Positions 15,054 through 23,224 of a stretch of 64,000 bases of DNA are shown piece after piece. Positions within the stretch are counted from its first letter, which is position 1. Each line of letters begins with the position of its first letter. Both the position numbers and the translations under genes were made by a program. The DNA is from Candidatus Micrarchaeota archaeon CG1_02_47_40 (lineage in GTDB: Archaea > Micrarchaeota > Micrarchaeia > Anstonellales > CG1-02-47-40), in contig MNVE01000002.1 in assembly GCA_001871475.1 (NCBI GenBank), forward strand, positions 124,001 to 188,000, written 5' to 3'. The notes under the pieces were generated by a model. It had not been told where the DNA came from. It made no database searches and saw only the letters and a list, made by a program, of their open reading frames with translations.

Positions 15054-17183
15054 ATGGTTCGCTTGATACGACAGTTTCTGCCGGTATTTGCCGTTGTTCT
15101 TCTTTTTGCATTCAGCGGATGCGCCCAGCAGGGGAATACGGAAGAGCATCCCTTTGGCGGAAAGCCAGGCGGAGCTGAACAGGCATTTGCAAACGGTTCA
15201 AGCAATCAATTCCCTCCATCGCAAAACCAGTTTCCGCCTTCGCAGAATCAGCCATCCCAGCAAAATCAGCCTCCCCCGAATCAGTTTCCTCCTTCTCAAA
15301 ATCAATTGCCCCCCTCTCAAAACCAGTTTCCTCCTCAAAATCAAAACAATCCTCCTTCGCTGCAGGAGCAGGTTCTCCGCTTCGTGAATCCGAATGCTTC
15401 TCTACCCTCACCTCCAGAGGGCTTTCCAGAAAGCAAGCTCATTACAAAGATGCTCGGGGATGTGGAGATAAAATATTTCACAACTGCAATCACGCGCGGC
15501 TTGATGGAAAGCGGAACGGATTATTTCATAACAATCAAGAATACCGGCGCGAATACGCAAACCGTTTCCATCACGAATTACGGAGAGCTTAGGGAAAAAT
15601 TCGTCCCGGCATGGAATTTGCACTTCTTCTCTCTTCAGAACTCACCCATACAATTACTCGCGGGAGAGGAAAAAAAGCTCTGGTATTTCGCCTCCCTTGA
15701 TAAAACAGGAAATTTCACGGTGAATTTCACCATCTGGCTTGGCAGCCAGGAAAACCCTACTGCCGAAATAACCCTTCCGGTTGTTTTTGCAAGCACGGAA
15801 GAGCGCTTTTGGGGAATGGATACAAGCTACATATACGGAACAATAAAAGATGAAGAAGGCAATCCCATCCCAAATGCAAGGGCAATTGCGATAACCGGCT
15901 GCGGAAGGGCGAATTTTGAAGGGGAAAGCGATGCGAAAGGAGAATATTTCATACCTCTGCCGGGGATGGAGGATATAGACGCAATCTACCTTGGAAGGGA
16001 GCTTGCCTGCGATTCAAAAGATTACTGGGTTTCGCTTGAGGAGGAAGGGTATGAGTACTATTATTACAATAGCATTTCCCCATCAAGAGGCAAACCGTCA
16101 AATTTAAACATTACTTTAAAGAAGAAAGGGGAAAGCCTGAATTACTCTTTAGAATGGGAGAAGCAAGTTTCAGACAATTACGGCTTTTTCTGGGTGAAGC
16201 CGTCCGAGGACTGGAGCGTTTTCGCGGCAGTGCAGGGAAAACACCCGCCGATGCTTGGAAAGCCGACCAACTTCTACCTCCTTGACGCGCAGGGAAATAT
16301 TCTCTGGAAGCAGCCGACAGAAGACGAGTGCTGGAGCATTGACATAAAAAAGGACGGAAGCGAAGCGGTTGCCGGCTGCCATGACGGGAAAGTTTATGCA
16401 GTAAATAAAGAGGGAAGCCTTCTCTGGAGCTTTGATACTGGCGGAATGGTCAGAAGCGCGTGCTTCTCGCAGGACGGGAGCAAAATACTTTCAGGCGCAA
16501 TGAACCCCCTTTACTTATTCAATTCCATTACTGGAACAAGGCAGGAAATCAGCTGGAACGGGGACTGGCTGCGAAACTGCGCATTTTACCCTGACGGCTC
16601 GGGCTTTGTAGTTGGCTCAAGGGAAACGGCAGGCTTTGACTCTTCAGGGAAAGAACTGTGGCGCAATATAATAGGTGAATTTCCAATGTTTCTTGGAGTA
16701 GATAATGAAAAGAATACTTATGCCACCGGAAAGGTGCGCACCTTCTTTTCCTTCAATTCTTCCGGGGGATTGCGCTGGAAGCATAAAATCAACGAACCAT
16801 CAGCAACAGCAGGCGCCCTAACCCCTGATGGAAATAGAATTACGCTTGGCAGCGTAGGGGGAAGCGTATACCTATACAATAAGGAAGGAACTCTCCTTTG
16901 GAGAAGGGGCACGATGGAAGTAGGCAATCCCGGCGCAGTTGGGCACAACGCAATGGCAATTTCGCAAGATGGCAAAATAATACTCGCAGGCACGGCTCCC
17001 AGCAACTGCATCATTGCATACAACGAGAATGGCACACAAATATGGAAGAACTGCCTTTCACCCGATGCCTCCAACCCGGAGCTTCTCCTCGGAGTCAACA
17101 ACCTCCAAATCTCAAAAGACAAGAAAAAGATAATTGCCTCTTACGGGGACAATTACATAAGAATGTTCAAACTGGATGAATAA
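15054..17183 (+). CDS. Surface lipoprotein with Pro/Gln/Asn repeats and beta-propeller
   Basis: This 709-residue exported protein starts with a lipoprotein signal (VVLLFAFSGC, lipid Cys near 24). Residues about 50-105 are a low-complexity linker built of repeated NQFPPSQ-like units. A beta-rich region follows, then a carboxypeptidase-regulatory-like domain (YGTIKDEEGNPIPNARAIAI, about 262-300). The C-terminal half is a PQQ/WD-type beta-propeller with repeated units such as GKVYAVNKEGSLLWSFDTGG. No catalytic residues are evident, so a binding or structural role on the cell surface is likely. The next gene overlaps its 3' end by 8 bases and also encodes a propeller, so the two probably work together. 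Confidence 0.85.
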   Translation: MVRLIRQFLPVFAVVLLFAFSGCAQQGNTEEHPFGGKPGGAEQAFANGSSNQFPPSQNQFPPSQNQPSQQNQPPPNQFPPSQNQLPPSQNQFPPQNQNNPPSLQEQVLRFVNPNASLPSPPEGFPESKLITKMLGDVEIKYFTTAITRGLMESGTDYFITIKNTGANTQTVSITNYGELREKFVPAWNLHFFSLQNSPIQLLAGEEKKLWYFASLDKTGNFTVNFTIWLGSQENPTAEITLPVVFASTEERFWGMDTSYIYGTIKDEEGNPIPNARAIAITGCGRANFEGESDAKGEYFIPLPGMEDIDAIYLGRELACDSKDYWVSLEEEGYEYYYYNSISPSRGKPSNLNITLKKKGESLNYSLEWEKQVSDNYGFFWVKPSEDWSVFAAVQGKHPPMLGKPTNFYLLDAQGNILWKQPTEDECWSIDIKKDGSEAVAGCHDGKVYAVNKEGSLLWSFDTGGMVRSACFSQDGSKILSGAMNPLYLFNSITGTRQEISWNGDWLRNCAFYPDGSGFVVGSRETAGFDSSGKELWRNIIGEFPMFLGVDNEKNTYATGKVRTFFSFNSSGGLRWKHKINEPSATAGALTPDGNRITLGSVGGSVYLYNKEGTLLWRRGTMEVGNPGAVGHNAMAISQDGKIILAGTAPSNCIIAYNENGTQIWKNCLSPDASNPELLLGVNNLQISKDKKKIIASYGDNYIRMFKLDE

Positions 17184-19389
17184 AATGGAAAACATTTTTT
17201 TATGCAGGAAATTTTCCTTCTTTCTTACCCTCATATTTCTTCTTTCCTTTTCCCTTCTCTCTTTTTCCGAGGACAAATACTCTACTGAAATAGTGCCAAA
17301 GCTGACAGATGCGGAAATGCAGGATGCCCCTTTCCTATACGATGCAACCGTTTATCCGGAATGGGGCGTTCCCTGCACGAATTTCACCTACCGCGTAGTC
17401 TATTCAGATACACAAGGCAGGCCTCCCTCCTACGTGCGCATATGGCACAACGGACAATGGCATGATATGCAAAAAGCAAGCGGGAATTACGATGCAGGCG
17501 CGCGCTATGAATACAGCTTCGTGCCAAATTCCGGAAAGCAAAATTTCTACTACTTTGAGGCAAGCAACGGAATAGGAAAGGCAAGGGCGGGAATCATAGA
17601 CAGCCCGAACCAAGGCCCTCTCATGTATGCGCAGAAATTTGACAGCAACCAGATAATACTTCTGAAAAAAGACAGCAATACTCCAGTATGGACATACCAC
17701 ACGGGAAAGGACATTCCAACAGATGTTGCACTCTCAAAGGATGGCAAATACCTTGCTGCGCTGACATCAGATGCAATTTATCTTTTCTCAACCGCAAGTT
17801 CAACTCCCTTGTGGAAATTCTGCCTTTCCTGCGGCGAGCCCCCAATGCCTTTGCAGGGCGCAGGAGGGATTGCCATTTCAAGCGACGGCAAATACATATC
17901 AGCCGCGCTTAGGGACGGGCTTTACTTTTTTGGGAAAGATTCCAACATATCAAACTGGAGTGCAAACATAGAATCAAATGCAATAGGCATAGACATGTCC
18001 GATGACGGAAAGTATATTGCATTAGGCACCGGCGACAAGGCTCTTCTTTTCAGCAATGAAGGAGAGCTTTTATTGAGCTACAAGCCGGAGCACCCCGGCT
18101 ACTCGCAAAGCGGAAATTTCTACAGGCCTGACATGACTTCCAATGGAGAGTATTTCGCCACCACCACCGGCTGCCCTGACAGGCGCGCCTACCTTTTCTC
18201 TAAAAACGGAACTCTTCTTTTCAGAAGCGAGCAGCTTACAGAAGACAGCCCGGTGCACAAATCCGCAATTTCAGATAATGCGAATTATATCGCCTACTCC
18301 CTTGATCATTCTACCGGAAAGGAAATAGTGATGCTCTTTTCAAAATCAGGAACAAAACTTTGGGGCTTCTCCTCGCAGGAGGATGGAACTGCAAGAGCGG
18401 TTTCCATTTCAGCAGATGGACAGTACATAGCAGCCGGCACAACAGCAGGGCACATCTACCTCTTCTCAAAGAACAGCGCAATTCCATTATGGAAATTCAG
18501 CGCAACAAGTGCAACACAGCTGAATCACATAGGGGACATGAAATTCAGTTCCGATGGAAACTATTTAGTAGGGGGAGGGACGGCGCGCAAGCTTTACCTC
18601 TTCTCAAAGGCAAGTGCCGCCCCTCTTTGGGAATATACTGCAAACGAGTGGATAGGCGCGGTTGATTTTCAGGGGGATTACATAGCTGCGGTTACGGGAA
18701 TGAAGGAATTTGCCTTTGAGGGGAATGAAATAGGGGAAACTCCAGTTACCTGCAATTCAATAATACAGCCGCCTTCACGTGAGGAAGTTGAGCGATTCTA
18801 CTCAATGGGTTCCGGAGGCGCAGGTGCAAATGCGCAATGCGGAAATTCAATATGCGAGCCGGACGGGGGGGAAACTTTGGAAACCTGTCCTTCTGACTGC
18901 GCGGGAGGAGGAAACGTGCCTTTTCTTCATGACTGCGGGGACGGGATTTGCGGAACGGATGAGACTGCAGATAACTGCAACCTGGACTGCTTTGGAGGAG
19001 GGGAGAATGGTGCTCCTGCAAACTGCGGAAATGGGATGTGCGAGATGGGCGAGAATGCACAAAACTGCCCGCTTGACTGCATAGGGGGAGGAAACGGCTC
19101 ACCCCAGGGCATCATCAACACCGGAAAATATGCTTTAGTATGCAACGATGAAGACTGCGTGCAAGCCGTAAAATCGGGCAACCAGTCAATCACTTACTCT
19201 GCAAACGGAACAAACAAGACGAATATTCCTTCCACAAACACGACGAATACCCCTGCCGCAAACATGACAAACAAAACTAATGCTCCTTCCGAAACCCCTG
19301 CCCACGAACCCCTTTCCGCCTGCAATAATTTCCTTGAGCAGATGCTGAATGCGCTGCTTGGCCTGTTCGGCGGGGGATTCTGCAGCTGA
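17176..19389 (+). CDS. Secreted beta-propeller protein with Cys-rich modules
   Basis: This 737-residue protein has a signal peptide (FFLTLIFLLSFSLLSFS) and a short beta domain. A long PQQ/WD-like propeller spans about residues 150-520, with units such as ISSDGKYISAALRDGLYFF. Three tandem Cys modules follow, of the pattern CGNxxCExxE-TCPxDC, at about residues 555-640. An Asn/Thr-rich linker with many potential glycosylation sequons (NKTN, NTTN) then leads to a C-terminal helix ending GGGFCS. The Cys modules resemble short calcium- or disulphide-stabilised repeats in archaeal surface proteins. It overlaps the preceding lipoprotein gene by 8 bases; ATG 17176 or 17185 could be the start. Confidence 0.85.
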   Translation: MNKMENIFLCRKFSFFLTLIFLLSFSLLSFSEDKYSTEIVPKLTDAEMQDAPFLYDATVYPEWGVPCTNFTYRVVYSDTQGRPPSYVRIWHNGQWHDMQKASGNYDAGARYEYSFVPNSGKQNFYYFEASNGIGKARAGIIDSPNQGPLMYAQKFDSNQIILLKKDSNTPVWTYHTGKDIPTDVALSKDGKYLAALTSDAIYLFSTASSTPLWKFCLSCGEPPMPLQGAGGIAISSDGKYISAALRDGLYFFGKDSNISNWSANIESNAIGIDMSDDGKYIALGTGDKALLFSNEGELLLSYKPEHPGYSQSGNFYRPDMTSNGEYFATTTGCPDRRAYLFSKNGTLLFRSEQLTEDSPVHKSAISDNANYIAYSLDHSTGKEIVMLFSKSGTKLWGFSSQEDGTARAVSISADGQYIAAGTTAGHIYLFSKNSAIPLWKFSATSATQLNHIGDMKFSSDGNYLVGGGTARKLYLFSKASAAPLWEYTANEWIGAVDFQGDYIAAVTGMKEFAFEGNEIGETPVTCNSIIQPPSREEVERFYSMGSGGAGANAQCGNSICEPDGGETLETCPSDCAGGGNVPFLHDCGDGICGTDETADNCNLDCFGGGENGAPANCGNGMCEMGENAQNCPLDCIGGGNGSPQGIINTGKYALVCNDEDCVQAVKSGNQSITYSANGTNKTNIPSTNTTNTPAANMTNKTNAPSETPAHEPLSACNNFLEQMLNALLGLFGGGFCS

Positions 19390-19430
19390 AAAACTGCCTT
19401 TCTTTCTTAACTGCTCTCCCTCTAATGCGT

Positions 19431-19538
19431 GCCGCTTCCTAAATGCTTAATGCGTGCATTATCTTTCCACTTACAATGCACACGCTGCGCCGCTTCCTAC
19501 TCGCTTAACGCACGCATTATCCTTCCGCCGCCAATGCA
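19431..19538. repeat. 58-bp-period tandem duplication at the mnmA 3' end
   Basis: The segments 19431-19480 and 19489-19538 match at about 39 of 50 positions. On the minus strand the inner copy encodes the mnmA C-terminus (CIGGGRIMRALSE stop). The outer copy, just past the stop, would read CIVSGKIMHALSI stop in the same sense. It is a decayed copy of the gene's own end. Confidence 0.8.
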
Positions 19539-20663
19539 TCTTCTTCCCTTGTACAATGCGCAAATCTGCCCTGGTGTTATCCCCTCAACAGGCGCATCAC
19601 ACACAATTCTCAACTTTCCTTTCTCCTGCACCACGCATACTTTCACTTCCCTCTGCCCAGAGCGTATCTGCGCGGCAGCTTGAAATTTTCCCTGCGGCTT
19701 TTTGCACAGCCAGTTGAAGCGCTCCACGATAAACTCCCTTCCAAGCAGTTTTTTGCGCTCGCGCGTAACCACAAGCGCGTTCCTTTTTGCATCCATGCAT
19801 TTCACAAAGCAGGTGAAAGGCAAGCCAAGCCCGTGCCTCTGCCCGATAGTGTAAGAATACAACCCTTGATGCGTGCCTACTTTCTTACCTTCATCATCAA
19901 TTATTTCCCCTTCCCTCTTTCCGATTTTTTCTCTGATGAATTGCTTCATTGCCTTTCCCGAAACAAAGCACAAATCCTGGCTCTGGCGCACCTGTGCGAA
20001 AAATCCCAATCCCTCTTTTATTGCAATTTCATATACCTGCTGCTTTGTCAGACTGCCAAGGGGCAGCACGAGTTTTGGCAGCCATGCGCGCGGCAGCAGG
20101 CAAAGCCCGTATGCCTGGTCTTTTTTCCCATCCTCCGCCCTCTCAAGGCATGCCTCTCCTTTCACTCCTATTTTTATTTTCGCATAATGCCCGGTTGCAA
20201 CATGGCGTATGCCGTGCCGTTTTGCCCACTCAAAAAGCTTGCGGATTTTGAGCTCGCGGTTGCAGATAAGGCAGGGGTTCGGGGTGCGGCAGTGCGAAAG
20301 CTCGCTGATGAAATATCCTATAACTTTGCGCTCAAAACTGCGCTTCACATCATATATGTAATGAGGCACCCCAAGCTTTTCACATACTTTCCTTGCGTTT
20401 GCAAACGATTCGCTGGTGCAGCATGCGTTTTCCCTAAGCTCGTTGCACGGGTTTTTCCACACCGGAAGCTCAAGTGAAACCCCCACCGGCTCCCAGCCCT
20501 GTTTTTTGAGGAGAAGAAGCGCCACGGAGGAGTCTACCCCTCCCGACATACCGACTACTATTCTTTTTGCTTGGCACTCCGACATTCTTACTGCACTTCT
20601 TTTTGCTCCGCTTTCAGGCATTCCTATTGCCATTCTCTTTGCCTTGAGTTTCTTTCGTGCCAT
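19497..20663 (-). CDS. mnmA: tRNA-specific 2-thiouridylase MnmA
   Basis: MnmA activates uridine 34 of tRNA-Lys, -Glu and -Gln with ATP and inserts sulphur. The PP-loop is VVGMSGGVDSS (about residues 36-46). Catalytic cysteines are in NPCLICN and QSQDLCFVSG, and the central GHYAKI and C-terminal beta domain are present. The 388-residue length is normal plus an N-terminal extension made of three 12-residue repeats (AKRMAIGMPESG, AKRSAVRMSECQ, AKRIVVGMSGGV). The third repeat is the real PP-loop strand, so the true start might be a later ATG. MnmA is mainly bacterial and mitochondrial, so transfer is plausible. It is convergent with the surface-protein genes. Confidence 0.92.
   Translation of the reverse strand: MARKKLKAKRMAIGMPESGAKRSAVRMSECQAKRIVVGMSGGVDSSVALLLLKKQGWEPVGVSLELPVWKNPCNELRENACCTSESFANARKVCEKLGVPHYIYDVKRSFERKVIGYFISELSHCRTPNPCLICNRELKIRKLFEWAKRHGIRHVATGHYAKIKIGVKGEACLERAEDGKKDQAYGLCLLPRAWLPKLVLPLGSLTKQQVYEIAIKEGLGFFAQVRQSQDLCFVSGKAMKQFIREKIGKREGEIIDDEGKKVGTHQGLYSYTIGQRHGLGLPFTCFVKCMDAKRNALVVTRERKKLLGREFIVERFNWLCKKPQGKFQAAAQIRSGQREVKVCVVQEKGKLRIVCDAPVEGITPGQICALYKGRRCIGGGRIMRALSE
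20535..20642 (-). repeat. Three 36-bp tandem repeats at the mnmA 5' end
   Basis: Copies lie at 20535-20570 (the functional PP-loop strand), 20571-20606 and 20607-20642. Each begins on the minus strand with GCAAARAGAA and encodes 12 residues starting AKR. All three stay in frame. The repeat duplicates the strand just before the nucleotide-binding loop. Confidence 0.75.
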
Positions 20664-20714
20664 ACAAAATAATATTGTGCGGTGTTTTTATTAAATCAGG
20701 TGCGAGTGAAAACC

Positions 20715-20732
20715 AGCCCGCGCAAGCGGGCT
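20715..20732. repeat. Short GC-rich palindrome
   Basis: AGCCCGC-GCAA-GCGGGCT is a 7-bp perfect stem with a GCAA loop, followed at 20735-20750 by a second weaker GCC/GGC stem. It lies in the divergent gap between mnmA and the Cys-repeat lipoprotein gene, before the latter's TATA box. It may belong to the same kind of small hairpin element seen near metG and glnA. Confidence 0.5.
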
Positions 20733-20792
20733 ATCCCGCCTTCAGGCAGGAGAGTACCTTTTTATATTTTTCGGGCGAACCTTAAGCATAAG

Positions 20793-21494
20793 ATGAAAAA
20801 AATATTTGCCTCGCTTCTCTTTGCATCTGCCCTATTTTTGTTATTCGGCTGCTCCCAGCTTCTGCCGCAAACAAAGTATGTATGCGCTGACGGAACAACG
20901 GTTGCAGATTCATCTCTTTGCCAAACTACTCCTCTTTTCGCACCTCCGGCAGCCCCGCCTGCCGCCCCGACGCTTACATTGGACATGGAGTTTGAAGTGT
21001 GCTCCGGAATGCCGGAATTGCAGCAGATGTCCTATGAGGAGCTCTGCATATCAGGGCTGGCGGCAAAGCACAACAATGCCTCCTTCTGCAAGAAGCTCAG
21101 CTATGAAGCGAAAAAAAACTGCTACCTGATAGTCGCCACTGCGGCAGAAGACCCAAATGTGTGCGGAAGCGCAGCAAGCGGCTCTGACAAGAATTACTGC
21201 TACTCGCAATACGCCTCAAACGCAAAAGACGCCTCCATATGCGAAAAAATTACCGACATAAACGAGAAGGACAACTGCTATTACAAGCTTTCAACCGAAC
21301 TTGCCGACCCTGCGCTCTGCGACAAGATGAAAACGGGCGGGCAGAAAAACAGCTGCTACTGGAACATTGCAATGCGCCTCCGCGACGTTTCCTACTGCAA
21401 CAAGATAACGGAAGAAGGGCAGAAGCAGAACTGCCTGCAGAACATACAGCCCAGCCAGCAGCCGAGCCAGCCGATGCAGCAGCTGCCGAAATAA
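20793..21494 (+). CDS. Lipoprotein with repeated Cys-pair motif
   Basis: This 233-residue predicted lipoprotein begins MKKIFASLLFASALFLLFGC, with lipid Cys at residue 20. After a Pro/Ala linker it has about five or six repeats of roughly 25-30 residues, each with cysteines in the pattern C-x(n)-KNxCYxxxA-x(n)-C (for example KKNCYLIVATAAEDPNVC and KDNCYYKLSTELADPALC). Such repeats suggest a disulphide-stabilised helical solenoid outside the cell. The tail is Gln/Pro-rich. ATG 20793 is chosen because TTTTATATTTTT lies about 28 bases upstream; an open frame upstream to 20682 is probably not translated. Function is unknown. Confidence 0.82.
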   Translation: MKKIFASLLFASALFLLFGCSQLLPQTKYVCADGTTVADSSLCQTTPLFAPPAAPPAAPTLTLDMEFEVCSGMPELQQMSYEELCISGLAAKHNNASFCKKLSYEAKKNCYLIVATAAEDPNVCGSAASGSDKNYCYSQYASNAKDASICEKITDINEKDNCYYKLSTELADPALCDKMKTGGQKNSCYWNIAMRLRDVSYCNKITEEGQKQNCLQNIQPSQQPSQPMQQLPK

Positions 21495-21532
21495 GCCGAT
21501 TGATTTCAAATATTTTTTTGTTGGGTGAGAAT

Positions 21533-22111
21533 ATGAACCGCAGAATACTCTGGCATGCAATAGGCGTTGGGCTGATATGCGCCATCCTTCTTGCAGGCGC
21601 ACTAGGGGAGCCTAAAAGGCAGATTCTTTTCTACGTCAGCGGGTTTGGATTTCTGGCGCTTCTTTCTCTCATCTTCATAATCTCAATACCGCTTTTGGCG
21701 CGTGCCTGGAAGAGCCCGCATGCGGAAATGCTGCTTGCAAACAGGCGCCAGATGGGAATCTACTCATTCGTCTTCGCCCTTATACACGTTATTTTGGTTT
21801 TCAACTTCTTTTTCGCTTGGGATGCGGGCAAGATTCTTGCAAATCCGAACTCTCTTTTTCTGATTATGGGCGCAGCCGCTTTTCTCATGCTGGCGCTGAT
21901 GGCCGCCTCCTCAAATGATTTCTCCATGAAAGCCTTGGGGCGGAATTGGAAATATCTCCAGTACCTTATTTACTCCGCCATTCTCCTCATTCTCGTCCAT
22001 TTCATTGCAGTTGGGAAGATATTCGCCCAAAATACCGTAATTGTCGCAATCCTTCTGCTTGTTGCATTAGCAGTGCTTGCGCTAAGGTTCATACTCAAGC
22101 AGCCGAAATAA
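21533..22111 (+). CDS. Ferric reductase-like heme membrane protein
   Basis: This 192-residue integral membrane protein has about six hydrophobic helices. It resembles the ferric-reductase-like transmembrane domain (YedZ/MsrQ type), with histidines in membrane helices that could bind heme, for example in FVFALIHVILVFNFFF and AILLILVHFIAVGK. The RRQMGIYSFVFALIH helix start is typical. I chose ATG 21533, with GGTGAG just upstream; the open frame extends to 21239 but would overlap the previous gene out of frame. It might pass electrons across the membrane, for instance for iron reduction or methionine sulfoxide repair. The partner is not in the window. Confidence 0.75.
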   Translation: MNRRILWHAIGVGLICAILLAGALGEPKRQILFYVSGFGFLALLSLIFIISIPLLARAWKSPHAEMLLANRRQMGIYSFVFALIHVILVFNFFFAWDAGKILANPNSLFLIMGAAAFLMLALMAASSNDFSMKALGRNWKYLQYLIYSAILLILVHFIAVGKIFAQNTVIVAILLLVALAVLALRFILKQPK

Positions 22112-22169
22112 GGCAACCTGCTTCTTATGTCGTATGGCAATCAGTCGTTATTTTGTCTGTTCGCTTGGC

Positions 22170-22628
22170 TCACTTGGCATCCCAGGAGAACCTCTTTTTC
22201 AGCCTGTTTCCCTCGTAAAGCGCATACATGAGCGCAAGGGCGGCTCCGGCAAAAGACACGAGCCTCCAGTCCATTCTGGGCGGGAAAAAGCCGTTTAGAA
22301 AGGAGGCAAGGTTGAACGATGTTATCCCAATTCCCCAGGCAATCGCCACGCAGGTCATCGCCAGCATTTCCAAAGCCTCCTGCTTCTCCTCTTTTTTTGT
22401 TTTTTCCCCTTTTACGCCCCACCGGCACAAAACCTTCACAAGCAGGTAGAGAAACAGAAGGGAAAGAAGAATTGATGCAAAATAGTAAAGGGGGGTTATG
22501 GAAACAAAAAATGCCGGGATGGGGTTTGCCTCCCTTAAGCCGTAATAAACGACGGCGATGTAAGAGTATATATTATCAAAAGTTATCATCCCCGCCATCA
22601 GAGCCCATAAAATTTTTTTGCCTGGCAT
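22170..22628 (-). CDS. Four-helix membrane protein of unknown function
   Basis: I do not recognise this 152-residue protein. It has about four hydrophobic segments: ILWALMAGMITFDNIYSYIAVVYYG, FASILLSLLFLYLLVKVLC, LAMTCVAIAWGIGI and LVSFAGAALALMYALYEG. A charged loop (KGEKTKKEEKQEA) lies between helices 2 and 3. It is convergent with the ferric reductase-like gene, 58 bases apart, and divergent from a glyoxalase-like gene. No family motif was seen. The ATG at 22628 gives the earliest plausible start. Confidence 0.75.
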   Translation of the reverse strand: MPGKKILWALMAGMITFDNIYSYIAVVYYGLREANPIPAFFVSITPLYYFASILLSLLFLYLLVKVLCRWGVKGEKTKKEEKQEALEMLAMTCVAIAWGIGITSFNLASFLNGFFPPRMDWRLVSFAGAALALMYALYEGNRLKKRFSWDAK

Positions 22629-22752
22629 TTTATCCCGGATTAATAGCCTCCAAAGTCCTTAATAAATACTGCGCCGAAACCGGCTGTTCCGCCGCGGCTT
22701 GATTTTTCCGGCTGGGCAAATGCCTTTTATTGCTTATCGGCATAAGCCATCT

Positions 22753-23166
22753 ATGAAATTCAATAAATTAATTCCGGAATTGCGCGTTTCCAGTCTGCAG
22801 AAGAGCCTGCACTTCTATAAAGATATTCTCGGATTCAAAGTAGAATACGAAAGAAAGGAAAAGAAATTCGCATTTATTTCTAATGAAGGCGCGCAGATGA
22901 TGCTTGAGGAAAACCCAAACTCAAAATGGAAAACCGGAAAGCTTGAGCACCCATACGGGAGAGGGGTTAATTTCCAGATTGCAGTAAAGGATTTGAAGGT
23001 TTTGCTTGGGAAGCTGAAGGAGAATAATTATTCTCTGAAAACGGAACCAACGGAAAACTGGTACCGGCAGGAGGATAATCTTCTCGGAGTTAGGGAACTC
23101 CTCATCCTGGACCCCGACGGCTATCTTCTGCGGTTTTCGCAGGGGATTGGGAAAAGGAAAGCCTGA
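22753..23166 (+). CDS. VOC-superfamily (glyoxalase/bleomycin-resistance-like) protein
   Basis: This protein of about 137 residues has the beta-alpha-beta-beta-beta repeats of the vicinal oxygen chelate superfamily: LIPELRVSSLQKSLHFYKDI, FKVEYERKEKKFAFIS, then FQIAVKDLKVLLGKLKE and ELLILDPDGYLLRFSQ. Members bind metal or hydrophobic drugs and include resistance proteins and small isomerases. The start is placed at 22753 because the strand begins there; the frame is open to 22699. It overlaps the open frame of the permease gene by 20 bases if that gene's far upstream start is used, but not with the start chosen here. Confidence 0.82.
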   Translation: MKFNKLIPELRVSSLQKSLHFYKDILGFKVEYERKEKKFAFISNEGAQMMLEENPNSKWKTGKLEHPYGRGVNFQIAVKDLKVLLGKLKENNYSLKTEPTENWYRQEDNLLGVRELLILDPDGYLLRFSQGIGKRKA

Positions 23167-23224
23167 ATGGAAAATTACCACGAGCATTTCAAAAGAAAAT
23201 CTGCTCAAAAAAGGCAATGAAAGC

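Noticed and set aside
15188-15360. Short repeats (CCTCCTTCTCAAAATCA-like) considered as a CRISPR array
   Set aside because: They are in-frame codon repeats for NQFPPSQ units inside a lipoprotein gene, with no spacers of constant length and no cas genes nearby.
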